A program made the position numbers and the translations under genes. From positions 92,318,143-92,382,142 of the forward strand of contig NC_062220.1 in the NCBI RefSeq assembly GCF_902686445.1: DNA of 64,000 nt, given 5' to 3'. A model generated the notes under the pieces. The model was not told where the DNA came from and made no database searches. It saw only the letters and a list, made by a program, of their open reading frames with translations. The first letter of the stretch is position 1. Each line of letters starts with the position of its first letter. The DNA comes from Sciurus carolinensis. Lineage: Eukaryota; Chordata; Mammalia; Rodentia; Sciuridae. Shown here piece by piece: positions 21,739-32,200 of this stretch.

Positions 21739-22639
21739 TAACCCCCTACCGTATGATAGAGGGCATACTCATTTGGAAAAATGTAAAAGTTGATAACTCT
21801 ATGGGAACCCCCCAAAATACATCAGCCTGGTCTGCAAAATCTGCAAGTTGAAACCACTGAACTACTGACTGAGAAATTAGAGCAATTTCCCTATCCGGGG
21901 CACTTTTGCTCTTCAGAATCTGGAGGCCTTTCTCAGAGAGGAATCTGATGTCCCTGAATCCTTTGGACTGAGAATGAAGAGGAAGTGGCTAATGCAGTTC
22001 TAGAACTAAAGTATCCCTCGTGCTCTGCAGGTGTGATATATCCAGCCCAGCAGAGCTTTGCATTACAGGAGAAGCTGGCCTGAGGACAAAGGGTCAGAGC
22101 AGTGTTCAGGCGGCTGAGGGAAGAGGAAGAGCGGGGGAAAGGAATGGGTGAGTCAAGATGCATCACACTCCCACTGGAGTTCAAAGCCATTCCCGTCTCC
22201 CTCAGCAACATCGTTTGCCAACCAGCTATTGGAACACGAGGAAAGGAAATTGCTCCAACATCTAGTGGGGGGGGATTGCTTTAACTTCCTAAAGAGAAAT
22301 TGATACTAATTCTTCATTCAAATGAGAAAGCTCCTGAAACCAGAAGCCTCTCCTGATAGTACAAGGCTCCAAACCAGTGAGCTCTCACCTCAAGACTTCC
22401 TCCCAAAGGCTGAAGCTGCTCAGCTTGCTTTCCCCAGAGCTGACAGAGATCCTGAGAGACTGCTGGTAGCCAGAGGGAGAAGACTGTGCTTCTCCACAGT
22501 GAGCTGGTTCATGTAGCCTTCTTTTTTCCATCACCTCCAACTTAACTGAAGGCTAAAAGCATCACATTGCTGTTTTCTACAGGAGGAGTGTATTGTTTTA
22601 GTGATGCCTTATGGATATTACTGATCAGTGTTTTTTATT
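21739..22639. other. Unique sequence, no feature recognised
   Basis: No transposon family was recognised. Short frames at 22102 and 22322 have no recognisable domain. Confidence 0.35.
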
Positions 22640-22690
22640 GACTCATATAATCTCCCCCCCCCCACATTACATATTAAAGTCCTAACCCCC
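22640..22690 (+). mobile_element. MLT1-like MaLR LTR, first segment (host of two insertions)
   Basis: The LTR front (a CCCC tract, ACATATTAAAGTCCTAACCC) breaks off at 22690. It resumes at 23131 with GTGTGATTATTTGGAGATAG, as expected for an MLT1-type LTR. Confidence 0.75.
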
Positions 22691-23128
22691 TGTTTTATTT
22701 AGCTATTTTGCTGCTGTGACTGAAAGGACCCAATTAGAATTACTGTAGAGGAGGAAGAGTTTATTTGAGGGCACATGGTTTCAGAGCTTTTAATTCATAG
22801 AAGGCTGACTCCATTCCTCAGGGCTCAAGGTGAAGCTGAACATTGTGACGGGAGAGGGTAGCAGAGGGAAGCAGCTCACATCATGGTGATCAGGAAGCAA
22901 AGAGAAAGTTCACTTGCCAGATACAGATACATACCCAAAGCCACGCCCCAATTCCTACCTCCTCCAGTCACACCCTACCACTTCAGTTACCAATCAGTTA
23001 ATCCCCATCAGGGAGTTAAATCACTGATTGTGTTAAGACTCTAATAACCCGATCATTTCTCCTCTAAACCTTCTTGCATTGTCTTACACTTGAGTTTTTG
23101 GGGAACACTTCACATCCAAACCATAACA
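22691..23128 (-). mobile_element. Rodent MaLR LTR, copy 3, minus, inserted in the MLT1 LTR
   Basis: It starts TG and ends CA. In reverse it begins TGTTATGGTTTGGATGTGAA and carries the CCCCAAAAACTCAAGTGTAA and GACAATGCAAGAAGGTTTAG blocks also seen in the LTR at 21305. C-runs on both sides (CCCCC before, CCCAC after) blur the target duplication. Confidence 0.88.
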
Positions 23129-23244
23129 CCCACAGTGTGATTATTTGGAGATAGGGTCTCTAAGGAGGTAATTAAGATGAAATGAGATCTTAAGTGTAGA
23201 GCTCTGATCCCATAGGATAAATGTACTTATAAGAAGAGACATCA
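23129..23244 (+). mobile_element. MLT1-like MaLR LTR, second segment
   Basis: GGAGATAGGGTCTCTAAGGA, GGTAATTAAGATGAAATGAG, GTACTTATAAGAAGAGACAT are the middle of the LTR. It stops at the first copy of a 14-bp target duplication. Confidence 0.85.
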
Positions 23245-23656
23245 TCCTTCAATTGATGAATGGATAAAGAAACTGTGGTATATACACAATGGAATATTAC
23301 TCAGCTATAAAGAATAATAAAATTATGGCATTTTCAGGCATTTGGATGAAATTGGAGAATATCATGCTAAGTGAGATAAGACAATCTCAAAAATTCAAAA
23401 GATGAATGATCTCGTTGATAAGCGGATGATGACACATAATGGGGGGTGGGAGGGGAGCAAGAATGGAGGAAGGAGGGACTGCATAGAGGGAAAAGAGGGG
23501 TGGTAGGGGTGGGGGGGAAGGAAAAAATAACAGAATGAATCAAACAACATTACCCTATGTGAATGTATGATTACGCAAATGGTATGCTGTTACTCCATGT
23601 ACAAACAGAAACAACATGTATCCCATTTGTTTACAATAAAAATAAATTAAAAAAAA
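23245..23656 (+). mobile_element. Young 5'-truncated L1 3' end
   Basis: The insert holds the end of ORF2 (AATTGATGAATGGATAAAGA, GGAATATTACTCAGCTATAA), a G-rich 3' UTR polypurine tract at about 23440-23520 and an A-tail. AAGAAGAGACATCA at 23231-23244 and 23657-23670 is a perfect 14-bp target duplication. The ORF2 remnant appears to change frame near the TATATACACAATGG stretch, so it is not coding. Confidence 0.96.
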
Positions 23657-23905
23657 AAGAAGAGACATCAGAGAGAAATGTTCTCTCTCATCTCTCTCTC
23701 TCTCTGTGTTTTTGTCTCTCTCTTTCTTTGCCTTATAGGACACAGTTAGAAGGCTGCTGTCCACAAGCTAGGAAGAAAATGAATCAGCTGCCAGGTAGAT
23801 CTTAGATTTCTCAACCTCTGCAGTGGTGAGAAACAAATTTCTATAGTTGAAGTTAACCAGTCAGTGTCTTTTGTTATAGCAGCCCAAGCAGACTAACACA
23901 CTCAG
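23657..23905 (+). mobile_element. MLT1-like MaLR LTR, third segment
   Basis: CTCTCTCATCTCTCTCTCTC, GCAGTGGTGAGAAACAAATT and TTTTGTTATAGCAGCCCAAG, GCAGACTAACAC finish the LTR that began at 22640. Confidence 0.82.
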
Positions 23906-23976
23906 TAATTATTGTAAGGTTTATTTCTTGGTTAAAAAAAAAAATCTCCCAGAAGAAGTAATCGATGTCTCTTTGG

Positions 23977-24051
23977 GCACCATATTACCATGTAGAAGGA
24001 GAAGGATATTAATATTATTCATACCTTTACCTGTTTGCTAGATGTAATGCT
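23977..24051 (+). repeat. 75-bp direct repeat, left copy
   Basis: It aligns without gaps to 24449-24523 at 57 of 75 positions, including the shared cores TAGAAGGAGAAGG and TTTGCTAG. It ends exactly where the LTR at 24052 begins. Confidence 0.85.
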
Positions 24052-24440
24052 TGTCTTAGTCCTTTTGGGGTTGCTGTAACAGAATACAGACTGGGTAATT
24101 TATAAACAATAGGAATCTATTTTTTAATGTTCTAGAGGCTGGAAAGTCCAAGATGAATGCACCAGCAGATTTGGTGTCTAGTAAAGGCCTCTCTTTCCAA
24201 GATGGCACCTCAAACCCTGCATCCTGCAGAGGGGAAGAACACTGTGTCTTATATGGATGAAGAGAGCAAGAGTTAATGAAAGAAATCCCACTCCCAGAAG
24301 CCCTTTTATTAAGGTATTAAACCCACCCATGTGGGGCTCACCCTATGGCCTAATCACTTCTTAAAGTCCCACACCTCTCAATATATTGATAATTAAATTT
24401 TACCTTGAATACTGGAGGGGACAAATATTCAGATCACATA
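24052..24440 (-). mobile_element. MaLR-type LTR, minus
   Basis: TTAGTCCTTTTGGGGTTGCT, CAGACTGGGTAATTTATAAA, TAGAGGCTGGAAAGTCCAAG, CTATGGCCTAATCACTTCTT, ACTGGAGGGGACAAATATTC follow the reversed order of an MLT1/MST-like LTR. It lies between the two copies of a 75-bp repeat. Confidence 0.75.
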
Positions 24441-24448
24441 GTGTTCAG

Positions 24449-24523
24449 GTACCACATTGCTGCTTAGAAGGAGAAGGGTATTAACATTTTTCATACATCT
24501 ACTTCTTTGCTAGGTATGGTGCT
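24449..24523 (+). repeat. 75-bp direct repeat, right copy
   Basis: This is the second copy of 23977-24051. Its last part runs into the MIR that follows (GCTAGGTATGGTGCTAAGC), so the duplicated segment included the start of that MIR. Confidence 0.85.
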
Positions 24524-24670
24524 AAGCATGTTATATGCATTAGAGATAGGAAGCTGTAGGTACCAGGGTTATGTGACATGCTCAAAGTCATGCATCTAGT
24601 AGGTGGGAGGCCCCAGAAGGATAGTTCATGTTTACCAGACTCAGAAGCCAGTCTGGATCTGCTTGCTTCA
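24505..24670 (-). mobile_element. MIR SINE, reversed
   Basis: GGTATGGTGCTAAGCATGTT, GACATGCTCAAAGTCATGCA, CATCTAGTAGGTGGGAGGCC match the reversed MIR core ('aaggtcacacagctagtaag'). Confidence 0.65.
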
Positions 24671-24779
24671 GCTTCTGCACCAGGAGAACTGACACTATAC
24701 TAGACTTTTCTCATCTTCCTCATCTAATATCCTACTTTAGCTGTTGAGATAATACCTCTTCATAAACTGGCAGAAGTTC

Positions 24780-25020
24780 TTTTGGAGATTCATGAAAATC
24801 TGTTGTTTATATGATCCCACTTTTGTAAGGGGGAAAGAAAAAGCCAAAGAAGTCAGGTACAGTATATATTGCATTAACAATGATGGGAAGATTGACATCA
24901 AATGGTAATTACAGTTATTTCCGAATAGTAGGTGGGTGGGTGAGTTTTACTTTGTCATAGGCTATTGTGGATGCTTTAATTTTACACTCTCACCTTTTGT
25001 AACCAGGAAAACAATTTTCA
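24780..25020 (+). mobile_element. Old L1 (L1M-type) 3' UTR fragment
   Basis: TTATATGATCCCACTTTTGT is a typical old L1 3' UTR phrase. A weakly matching stretch follows, ending in ACAATAAAAAGC. Confidence 0.45.
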
Positions 25021-26070
25021 ACAATAAAAAGCAAGACCCACTGTCCTCTTCCTGCAGCATCTGTGTGCTGCACCACAGCCCAGGAGGGCTGGATGACTCC
25101 TTGTCTTAAAGCCTGGGCATCAAGGCTGGGGCTCTGGAGAACAGCAGAGGTGAATGGCAGGGGCTAAGCCTGAACAGTCCCATTACAGAGGGTTGGGGGC
25201 AGGGAGGAGATGCTGACACTGGTTCAGTTCCAAACCTAATTGGGAAAACACGAAAATGATTACCATCTGGAGCTGTCTGCCGATGGGAGGTGAGGCGGAG
25301 AGGTGGTCTGCCGCCAGGGCACCGATGGCTGTGACTTGAACTCGGGAATCCTCCTCTCGGGTGCCCCTGCCTTGGGCTCTGTGCTGAGATACCAGGGAAA
25401 GAACCCATGACCTTCACATGATCCAGCAACTCAAACTGGGTGACAATTCCAGATAATGGAGTTCCCCAGGCCCATATCTTTGTGGAACTGCCTTTGTCAA
25501 ATATCAAAGAAGGGGGAAAAACAAATTCCTTGTGTGTGCCTGAGACGGAGCGTGTGGCCAAGATGGGTGGCAATATCCATGGTGTTCTTGGCAAAAGCCA
25601 GCTCTTGTTCCCCTCTTAGATCTTCTGAAGTGCCATTTTTGGCAAAGCTGGATGGGAGAAATATTATATGTTGAGGAAAAGGAAATAGGGTTTCCACCGC
25701 CTCCCTCCCCTCAGATTCATAATGAAAAGTTGTGAACAGTAGAAAGCTAGGATTTCTTTGGAGGGAAAACATGATGAATGAAAGCTTCTTTTAAGTGCTA
25801 GAATATTCTGGAGGGGGATTTTGCTAATTAGAAAGTAAAAGAGCTATTGTGTTCTCTCCAGGGGAATTTTGGAAGCAGGTGGTGACCTGAAAAGAGCAAT
25901 ATTTCTAGGCAAGCATGCAGGCAAGGCTTCCTCCCTAAGTTGATGTTGGAGAAGTGTAATGAAGGACCCATGTAGTTTGTAAGGGTATGAATCTACATAC
26001 GTTAGCCTGCCCTTGCCATCAGTTTTTGTGACTCTTAGAAGGCAGGGACGCTGTTCTGTTTGTTTGCCTG
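25021..26070. other. Repeat-free segment with a CpG-bearing core
   Basis: The part at 25250-25570 holds more CpG sites than the rest of the window. A 162-codon minus-strand frame (25594-25106) and plus-strand frames overlap here. I recognise no domain and see no consensus splice pair. A regulatory element or an unknown exon are both possible. Confidence 0.3.
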
Positions 26071-26073
26071 TTT

Positions 26074-26155
26074 GTTCCTTCAACAGTTATTGACCACTGA
26101 TGTTAATAACTCTGTGCTACATCCTGAGGATACAAACATATTAGGCATAAACTCA
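26074..26155 (-). mobile_element. L2 LINE 3' end, reversed
   Basis: TCCTTCAACAGTTATTGACC, TGTGCTACATCCTGAGGATA match the reversed L2 end. Confidence 0.5.
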
Positions 26156-26325
26156 CTACTCTCTCTCTATATATTCACTACTATATATGTATTTAGTATG
26201 TGCTATATATATGTACATATTACATATGTCATATATACTGAAAAGTATAGTACATATTATAGTATATTTAGTATGTATAATATACACATATAATATGTAT
26301 ATGTATTATGTATATATAGTAGAGG
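26156..26325 (+). repeat. AT-rich, TA-biased low-complexity tract
   Basis: Irregular TATA, GTATAT and CATATA units over about 170 bases. Confidence 0.85.
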
Positions 26326-26327
26326 GT

Positions 26328-26768
26328 GAGTGTTAACCACTCAAAAGACATATCCTTGTCCTAATCTCCAGAGCTTATGAATGTGACCTTATTTGGAAAA
26401 AGTCTTTGTGGATATAATTAATTTAGGCATCTTGAGATGAGGAAATTTTCCTGGATTATCTAGGTGGACCCTAAATCCAAAATGGCAAGTGTCCTTGTGA
26501 GAGATACACAGAAGAGAAGACAGACACAAAGGAGGCAATGTAACCTCAGAGGCAGAGACTGGAGCACTTCAGCCACGGACAGGGAATGCTGGAGCCACCA
26601 AAAGCTGGGAGGCACAAGAAAATGACTCTCCTGGAGCCTCCAGAAGGCTTTGGTTCTACTGACATGGATTTTAGAATTCTGACCCTGAGAACAGTGAGTG
26701 AATACATTTTTGTTGTTTTAAACCACTTAATTTGTGGTTTTGCTGTGGCAGAAACAGGAAACTAATGC
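26328..26768 (+). mobile_element. MLT1-type MaLR LTR
   Basis: TTGTCCTAATCTCCAGAGCT, AATGTGACCTTATTTGGAAA, AGGTGGACCCTAAATCCAAA, GTGTCCTTGTGAGAGATACA, GTTGTTTTAAACCACTTAAT are in order. It is complete enough to be a solo LTR. Confidence 0.82.
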
Positions 26769-27029
26769 CCACGTATACATCTATATACACATATAAATAA
26801 ATGTAATCAGCACACAAGGAAGTCAAGAAGGTATCTAACGGTGCAAGCGCTCTTCAGGGCTGACAGATGTGAAACACGTGGCTGAAATGGAGAGCGTTGG
26901 GGGTTATGCTGGGTGAAGCAGGCATTGTGAGGACACGCATGAGAGACTTACTCTTAGGTCATGCAAATTGTCTGAGAATAGAAGGATAATAAGAGGATCT
27001 GAGCACTGCTTTGCCCCATGATGTGTTTA

Positions 27030-27190
27030 ATGCTATATATAAGCCATTTGATTCTAAAGATAGGTCCATTATTATTTCCATTTTACAGATAAGGAAATGG
27101 AGACTTGAAGAATAAATTATTCCAAGTACACATCTAGCAGGTGTTGGAGCTGGATCTGATCCTGAGCCCTGTCTCTGGTACCCTGCTTTT
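27030..27190 (-). mobile_element. MIR SINE, reversed
   Basis: TTATTATTTCCATTTTACAG, ATAAGGAAATGGAGACTTGA, ACATCTAGCAGGTGTTGGAG match the reversed MIR. Confidence 0.8.
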
Positions 27191-29700
27191 CACCATCATA
27201 CCCACTGCCCTTTAGAGGGCGAGGAACAGGTTGCCTGGCTTTCTAGGCAGAGTCCCCAAGCAGGGGGCCTGGCACATGTGATGTGTACAGTAACCACTTC
27301 TTACCTGAATGACTCTGGCAAAGTCCACCACTTATTTTGCAAAAGGAGAACTTGTAGGAAAAGGATGGATGTCTTTCACAAAAGATGTATTATTTTGGGG
27401 TCCTCCCAAAGTCAATAATAAGATAAGGACTCCAGAGGTGATGATCCCAGGAAACACAGGTAGGAGAGTAGGAGAGTAGGAGGAGGATTCAGGGATTCAT
27501 CATCGCACAAGTGACCAGTGTGGAAACTCAAGTTTAGTTCTGCTGAGCATCTCTGGGGGCCAGTGTTCATCCTCCCCTGGGGTGGGAGTCATTCCTCCTG
27601 AGAGTGAGCTGGGGCATTTAACCAGCAACACTCGTGAGTTTCTTTGCTGAGGGTTGTTCACAGGGATCATAATTCCCTTGCACATTTGGCCTACAGAATA
27701 ACAATGGAGTCCTGCTGGCAAAGAAACACAGGTGCAACTCCCTGGGATTAGGGACACTGCTATAAGAGGGTCTTAGGACCATTGCTATATAGGTAGTTGG
27801 AATGGGGATCAGGGCAGTAGATCCTGTCCCAGAGTGTGAGAACACTATAAAGGAAATGGTTGGGAGTGAGGGCTCTGGATTGGTTGATTTATATTTGAAA
27901 AAGCATGCTATTGTGGGAGAGGCAGTCTCAGCAAGGCTCTGGATATCAAAGCAACAGAATGTAGAAAATAATAGACATTGTTAATATAATAAAATGGTTG
28001 GGAGGTGGTCAGCTCCATTTTTCCCTTTTTAAAAGTCTTTCATAAAAGATTAAAATTCTTTGCCTTTTAAGCAATCGCCTCTAGTGAGCACATAGATTTG
28101 CCCTGGCACTGGTGGAAAAGTGAATCTACTCATGATGCAAAGTGGTGATGTGTGCCCCAAGTCTCGCTTAGAACAGAATTATTTAAAATCTTTCTCTGTA
28201 GAAGGGCTCATATGCATAAACACAAAAACTTATTCATTAATAATAAACTTCAATGGAGACTTTTAATCATGTTTTTAAGGGCTGCCATTTCAAAGCAATC
28301 TGGCAGAACCAAAGCCTTCATTATTTGAGAGATGTTTTTATGCCAAGTCTGTTGATACCGCACTTTGAAAGTGAATTAATGATGAGCTTGGGTAAGCTGG
28401 ATATTCAAAAAGAAGTCAAGGACAGTCCCCCGTTGGAAAAATGGTGCACAGTATGATATTAAATGGGATTCCTATCTCAACCCCACATGTTGTACAGCTC
28501 TGAACTCTGGTTCCCCTTCTTTCTCTCTCGGGTTCCCCTGCCAAGAAAAGACCAGTTAGAAAATTACTCATCACACTGTGCTTCACTATGTGGCATAATT
28601 ATTAGTTCTATTTGCATGTTCCTTTTCTAGCATCAGATGGCCATGCAACTACATACATAACACCAGAGACTACAAGAAGAAATACATAGAGGAAGCACAT
28701 AGATTCTGTGTTTGACCTAAAATAAAACAAAAGGCAATAAATACAAAATATTTTTAAGCAGGAGGAGCTGTAAACCTCAACAGACTTTGGTTCTTGGGCT
28801 TGTTAGAACAGTCTGGTCTCTGAATCACTGAGTGAGCGCTCAGGGAGAGCTGAGGGCTTGGAAGCAGGAGCCTGTGCATTTCAAAGCCAGTGCTGGCTCT
28901 CAGAGCTCAGGGTATCCTGGTGCAGTACAGTGTCCAGAAAATGTAGCCAACAGTTCACTCATGTCCAAAAGTCTAATACTCTTGTTGGAAAAGTTCTCTC
29001 AGGTCATCTAGTGCAAAGCAAACCCTCCTCAATTCTGGGCCCTTGGACTCTGCAAATACCACCCAACCTTAGCCTCTATCTGAAGGTTGCTGATAAGGAC
29101 ACCCAGCCCTTCATGGAGTGGCAACTTCTGCCTCTTCAGCTCCTTGTCTGGGCAGGCTTCATGGGGACAGTGGAGTTTATTCCTTCAGTGTGGCTTTGTG
29201 CCACAGCTGGATTTGTCATGGATTCCCACTCCTTGTCAACAGTATTTCAGTAAGTGCAGAGTGAACTCTGGTGTGATGTGGTAAGAGGGAGAACTTGGCC
29301 ATTTGCAGGAGAAACCATTCTCACTCTCACCGTTCAAAAGCAGATGTGGGAGAGTAAGGAAGAGAGAAGTGTAAGAAGGTCCTGTCCACTCTGCTTAGGA
29401 GTTTTCTGCCGGCACGAAGCTGCCCAAGTACCCATGAGTCCATCTATACAAGTCATAATCACCTCCAGGTGTTCATGGTCCCATTCTTTAAGGAAACAGA
29501 AAATGGGCCAGATACAACATGGGGTTGCTGAAGTTTTAATTTTGCCATTTGAGAATTAAAAAAAAAAAAATCCATCTACTCTCCCCTTCATTTCACCAAA
29601 AAATTGGACATTTTATCTTATTGCCAATGTTAATTCTTCGTTCTTAATGTTCTCATTTACTTGCTGTCTGGTGAACTTGTTGGCACAGATTGTTAGGCTA
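27191..29700. other. Unique sequence, no gene recognised
   Basis: About 2.5 kb without a recognised transposon, the longest clean stretch in this half. The AT-rich part at 28000-28450 looks like a possible conserved non-coding element. Frames at 28858-29253 and 29254-29559 are in unique DNA, but I see no domain in them. Confidence 0.4.
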
Positions 29701-29707
29701 GATAGAA

Positions 29708-29792
29708 ATAATCAGGACTCATATTTATTGAGTACTTACTAGGCACCAGGCACTCTTCTAATCACTTATGAGTATTATCTCATTTTTCCCCT
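29708..29792 (-). mobile_element. MIR SINE end, reversed
   Basis: CATATTTATTGAGTACTTAC, TAGGCACCAGGCACTCTTCT, GAGTATTATCTCAT is the reversed MIR 3' end. Confidence 0.75.
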
Positions 29793-30224
29793 ATTAAATT
29801 TCTTCTACGGGCCCCCTTTGGCCTCTTGCAGTGATGGCAAATTATCATTTCCATCAACTTGCATCTGCTGATAGTTACTTGCCTAGAGCTTGTGTTGATA
29901 AGGATCCTGAGGATTAACCCAGGTTCAGCTGGAAAAAAATACTTGATTGTTAACAGTGCCTGGCAGGAGAGCGAGAGCAGGGAAGGGGTGCGGAGGTATG
30001 GTGTAGGAGGGTGGATGTTTGCCCATTCCTCAGTGCTCTGCAAAAGTTTCAAAACCTCCATAGGTTAAGTAGACCCTTTACAGCCTAGATTCATGTCTTT
30101 CCAGACTTGCCTCCTGCTCCTTCTCTTTACATGCAGGGTTAGCACTTCTCCAACTGTAACGAGGACATGACCCTTCCAAAGAGCAGGTCTGTATTTAGTA
30201 GTCTGACTTGGGGTCAGACATTTA

Positions 30225-30300
30225 AGGTTTACATTAGCCTCCCAGATGCTGCTAGTCAGAGGACCACACTTCGAGTAGTGAGGCTCTATTCTACATCAGA
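30225..30300 (+). mobile_element. MER5-like hAT fragment
   Basis: TCCCAGATGCTGCTAGTCAG, GGACCACACTTCGAGTAG match the right part of a MER5 (hAT-Charlie) element. Confidence 0.6.
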
Positions 30301-30384
30301 TCATTTACCATCCATTCTCTGAACCTGCCCTGCTCTGTGCTTGTATGCATTAGTTAACAAGGGTTATCCTTTACTATTTACTAT

Positions 30385-30575
30385 ATCCCTTTGCAAAGCA
30401 TCATCTTATTTGATCCTGACACTGAGCCTCTTAGGTAAGTAATATTATCATTCTCTTTTACAAATGAATAAAACCAACATTGGAGGTTAAATTGGAGGTT
30501 AAGTAATTTCTTCAAGATTAGACAGCCCCACAGTGGACTTGAACCTAGGCCTGCTGAACCTAAAGCATGTATTCC
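30385..30575 (-). mobile_element. MIR SINE, reversed
   Basis: CATCATCTTATTTGATCCTG, AATATTATCATTCTCTTTTA, AGACAGCCCCACAGTGGACT and GAACCTAGGCCTGCTGAACC follow the reversed MIR order. Confidence 0.78.
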
Positions 30576-30604
30576 AGCTCCCAGTCATTTGACCTGTGGA
30601 CTGG

Positions 30605-30720
30605 CAGTATCTGCACCAATTGGGAACTTAGAAATTCAGAGTCTCAGGCCCCGTTAGGACTCGCTGAGTCAGAATCTGCATTTTATCAAGATCCCAGATA
30701 ATCCACATGTATATTGAAAT
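30605..30720 (+). mobile_element. MER5-like hAT fragment
   Basis: GGAACTTAGAAATTCAGAGT, CTCAGGCCCCGTTAGGACTC, GCTGAGTCAGAATCTGCATT match MER5. T-rich runs at 30766-30776 and 30823-30843 follow. Confidence 0.7.
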
Positions 30721-30894
30721 GTAAGAAATACATTCTAAATCACTAGAACTCTTCATCTTATGCCCTTTTTTTTTCCAAAATAGGAAGTCTTGACTCACAA
30801 TTTTTACCACTTCATCAAGGAGTTTTTTTTTTTTTTTTTTTTTTAATACTCTGAAGTTTTGAACCCACAAGTTTGACCCAAAGAGCATTTTTAC

Positions 30895-32050
30895 TAGGTT
30901 GCCAGGGGAAAGTTTTGGCTTAACAGAAACAATCAACACAAAATAAAACTGACAATGGCTAAAGCTGCAAGTGGTAAAACTTGTTATAAATGAAAATCTG
31001 TCTAAAGGATCAGATCATGTTGGTCATATTGAATCCTGCAAGAATTGGCTCAAGAAAAAATTAGACTTGGTAGAAATAATCAATATGAAATAAAACTGTC
31101 AGCAACTAAAATTGCACATTGCAATATACAGACAGCAAAATGATAGAAGAATCTAGACTTCTTAACAAAAAACAAATCTGCAAAACCAGTCTCAAACACT
31201 GAACTTATTAGAAATAGTGACCTTAAAGAGAAAGTTTGCAAAGGCAGCAATTACTACTCTAGAATTATTTCTAGACAGCAATTAAACCCTGGTTAGTGAC
31301 TTCTTGTTGAGCTCCATGAGGATAGAAGTAGGTATCTGTCTTGTTTCCTGCTGTGTCCTCAGCACCTGGAACACAGCTTCTGGCACTTATTAGCTTTGTT
31401 AAAAATGTGAGGCACAAAATCCTAAAATATGCAAGAAAAATAATCTGGCAAAAAATCCAGAATGAAAGTAATACCGAAAAAGATTTTAATGTATGGCATA
31501 GAATTTGAAAGAAGTAAATAATTCAATGGAATTTGATCTAGAAAAAGTTGGCTATAGTTTGGCTAACAAACACAAATTATAAAATCATTATTAAATTCAA
31601 AGTATATATTTTTAAAGATAACCTATAGGATAAGTGTTATTAACTGCCTGAAAAATCACCTCTTGTTTATAGCATTAAAAACCACAAAATTTCAATAAAA
31701 ATTAAGAATTTAGGCAAGAAATATTCAGTGTAAAATAAAATTGTTGTTAAGCTTGTAAGGTAACACTGGTCTTGATTAATGTTGGTGAAGAAGACAAACT
31801 TCATTCAAAATTCAGTTCTGAATAACTGAACGCAGGAAAATGGACTTGATGAAAATAATCATGGAACAAAATTTGCAGTTACAATAACTATGATTTGCGG
31901 TGATTAATATGGAGCAAAAAACTTGATTAATCAATTGCTGTTTATAAAATTCATGATCAAAGAATTGACTCCAACAAAGAGAATATCAGTAAGAATCAAA
32001 ATAAAGATGATAAAATAATTGGGAAATTTTTAATTAAAAATTGACCAAAG
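30895..32050 (+). repeat. Degenerate tandem array, unit about 125-145 bp
   Basis: A phrase of the form GAAAtAATCAatatgAAATAAAACTG recurs at about 30925, 31068, 31209, 31720, 31850 and 31978. It is usually preceded by GACTT/GGACTTG (at 31060, 31840 and 31965 in full or part). Spacings are about 143, 141, 130 and 128 bases, with a gap around the L2 piece. The copies are too diverged for a recent satellite. No family name comes to mind, and the array has no coding content. Confidence 0.6.
31306..31402 (+). mobile_element. L2 LINE 3' end inside the tandem array
   Basis: TTGAGCTCCATGAGGATAGA, TCCTCAGCACCTGGAACACA, GCTTCTGGCACTTATTAGC is the L2 terminal motif. Confidence 0.7.
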
Positions 32051-32082
32051 CAGCTCTTTCTTAATGAAAATTTGCCATTGTT

Positions 32083-32200
32083 GTTTCATTTATCCAACAA
32101 ATATTTACTAGCGTCAATTTTGTGCTAGGCTATAGAAATTCAACCACTAATAACATAAGCTCCTCCACCAAGAACTTTACATTCTGGATGGGAATTATTA
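32083..32200 (-). mobile_element. L2 LINE 3' end, reversed
   Basis: ATCCAACAAATATTTACTAG, TTGTGCTAGGCTATAGAAAT, AGAACTTTACATTCTGGATG match the reversed L2 end. Confidence 0.7.

Noticed and set aside
23440..23520. G-rich tract as an independent G-quadruplex promoter
   Set aside because: It is the usual polypurine part of the L1 3' UTR in a 5'-truncated copy, so no separate promoter role is supported.
29254..29559. 101-codon plus-strand frame
   Set aside because: The start codon overlaps the end of another frame in unique DNA. No domain, splice signal or codon pattern supports it.
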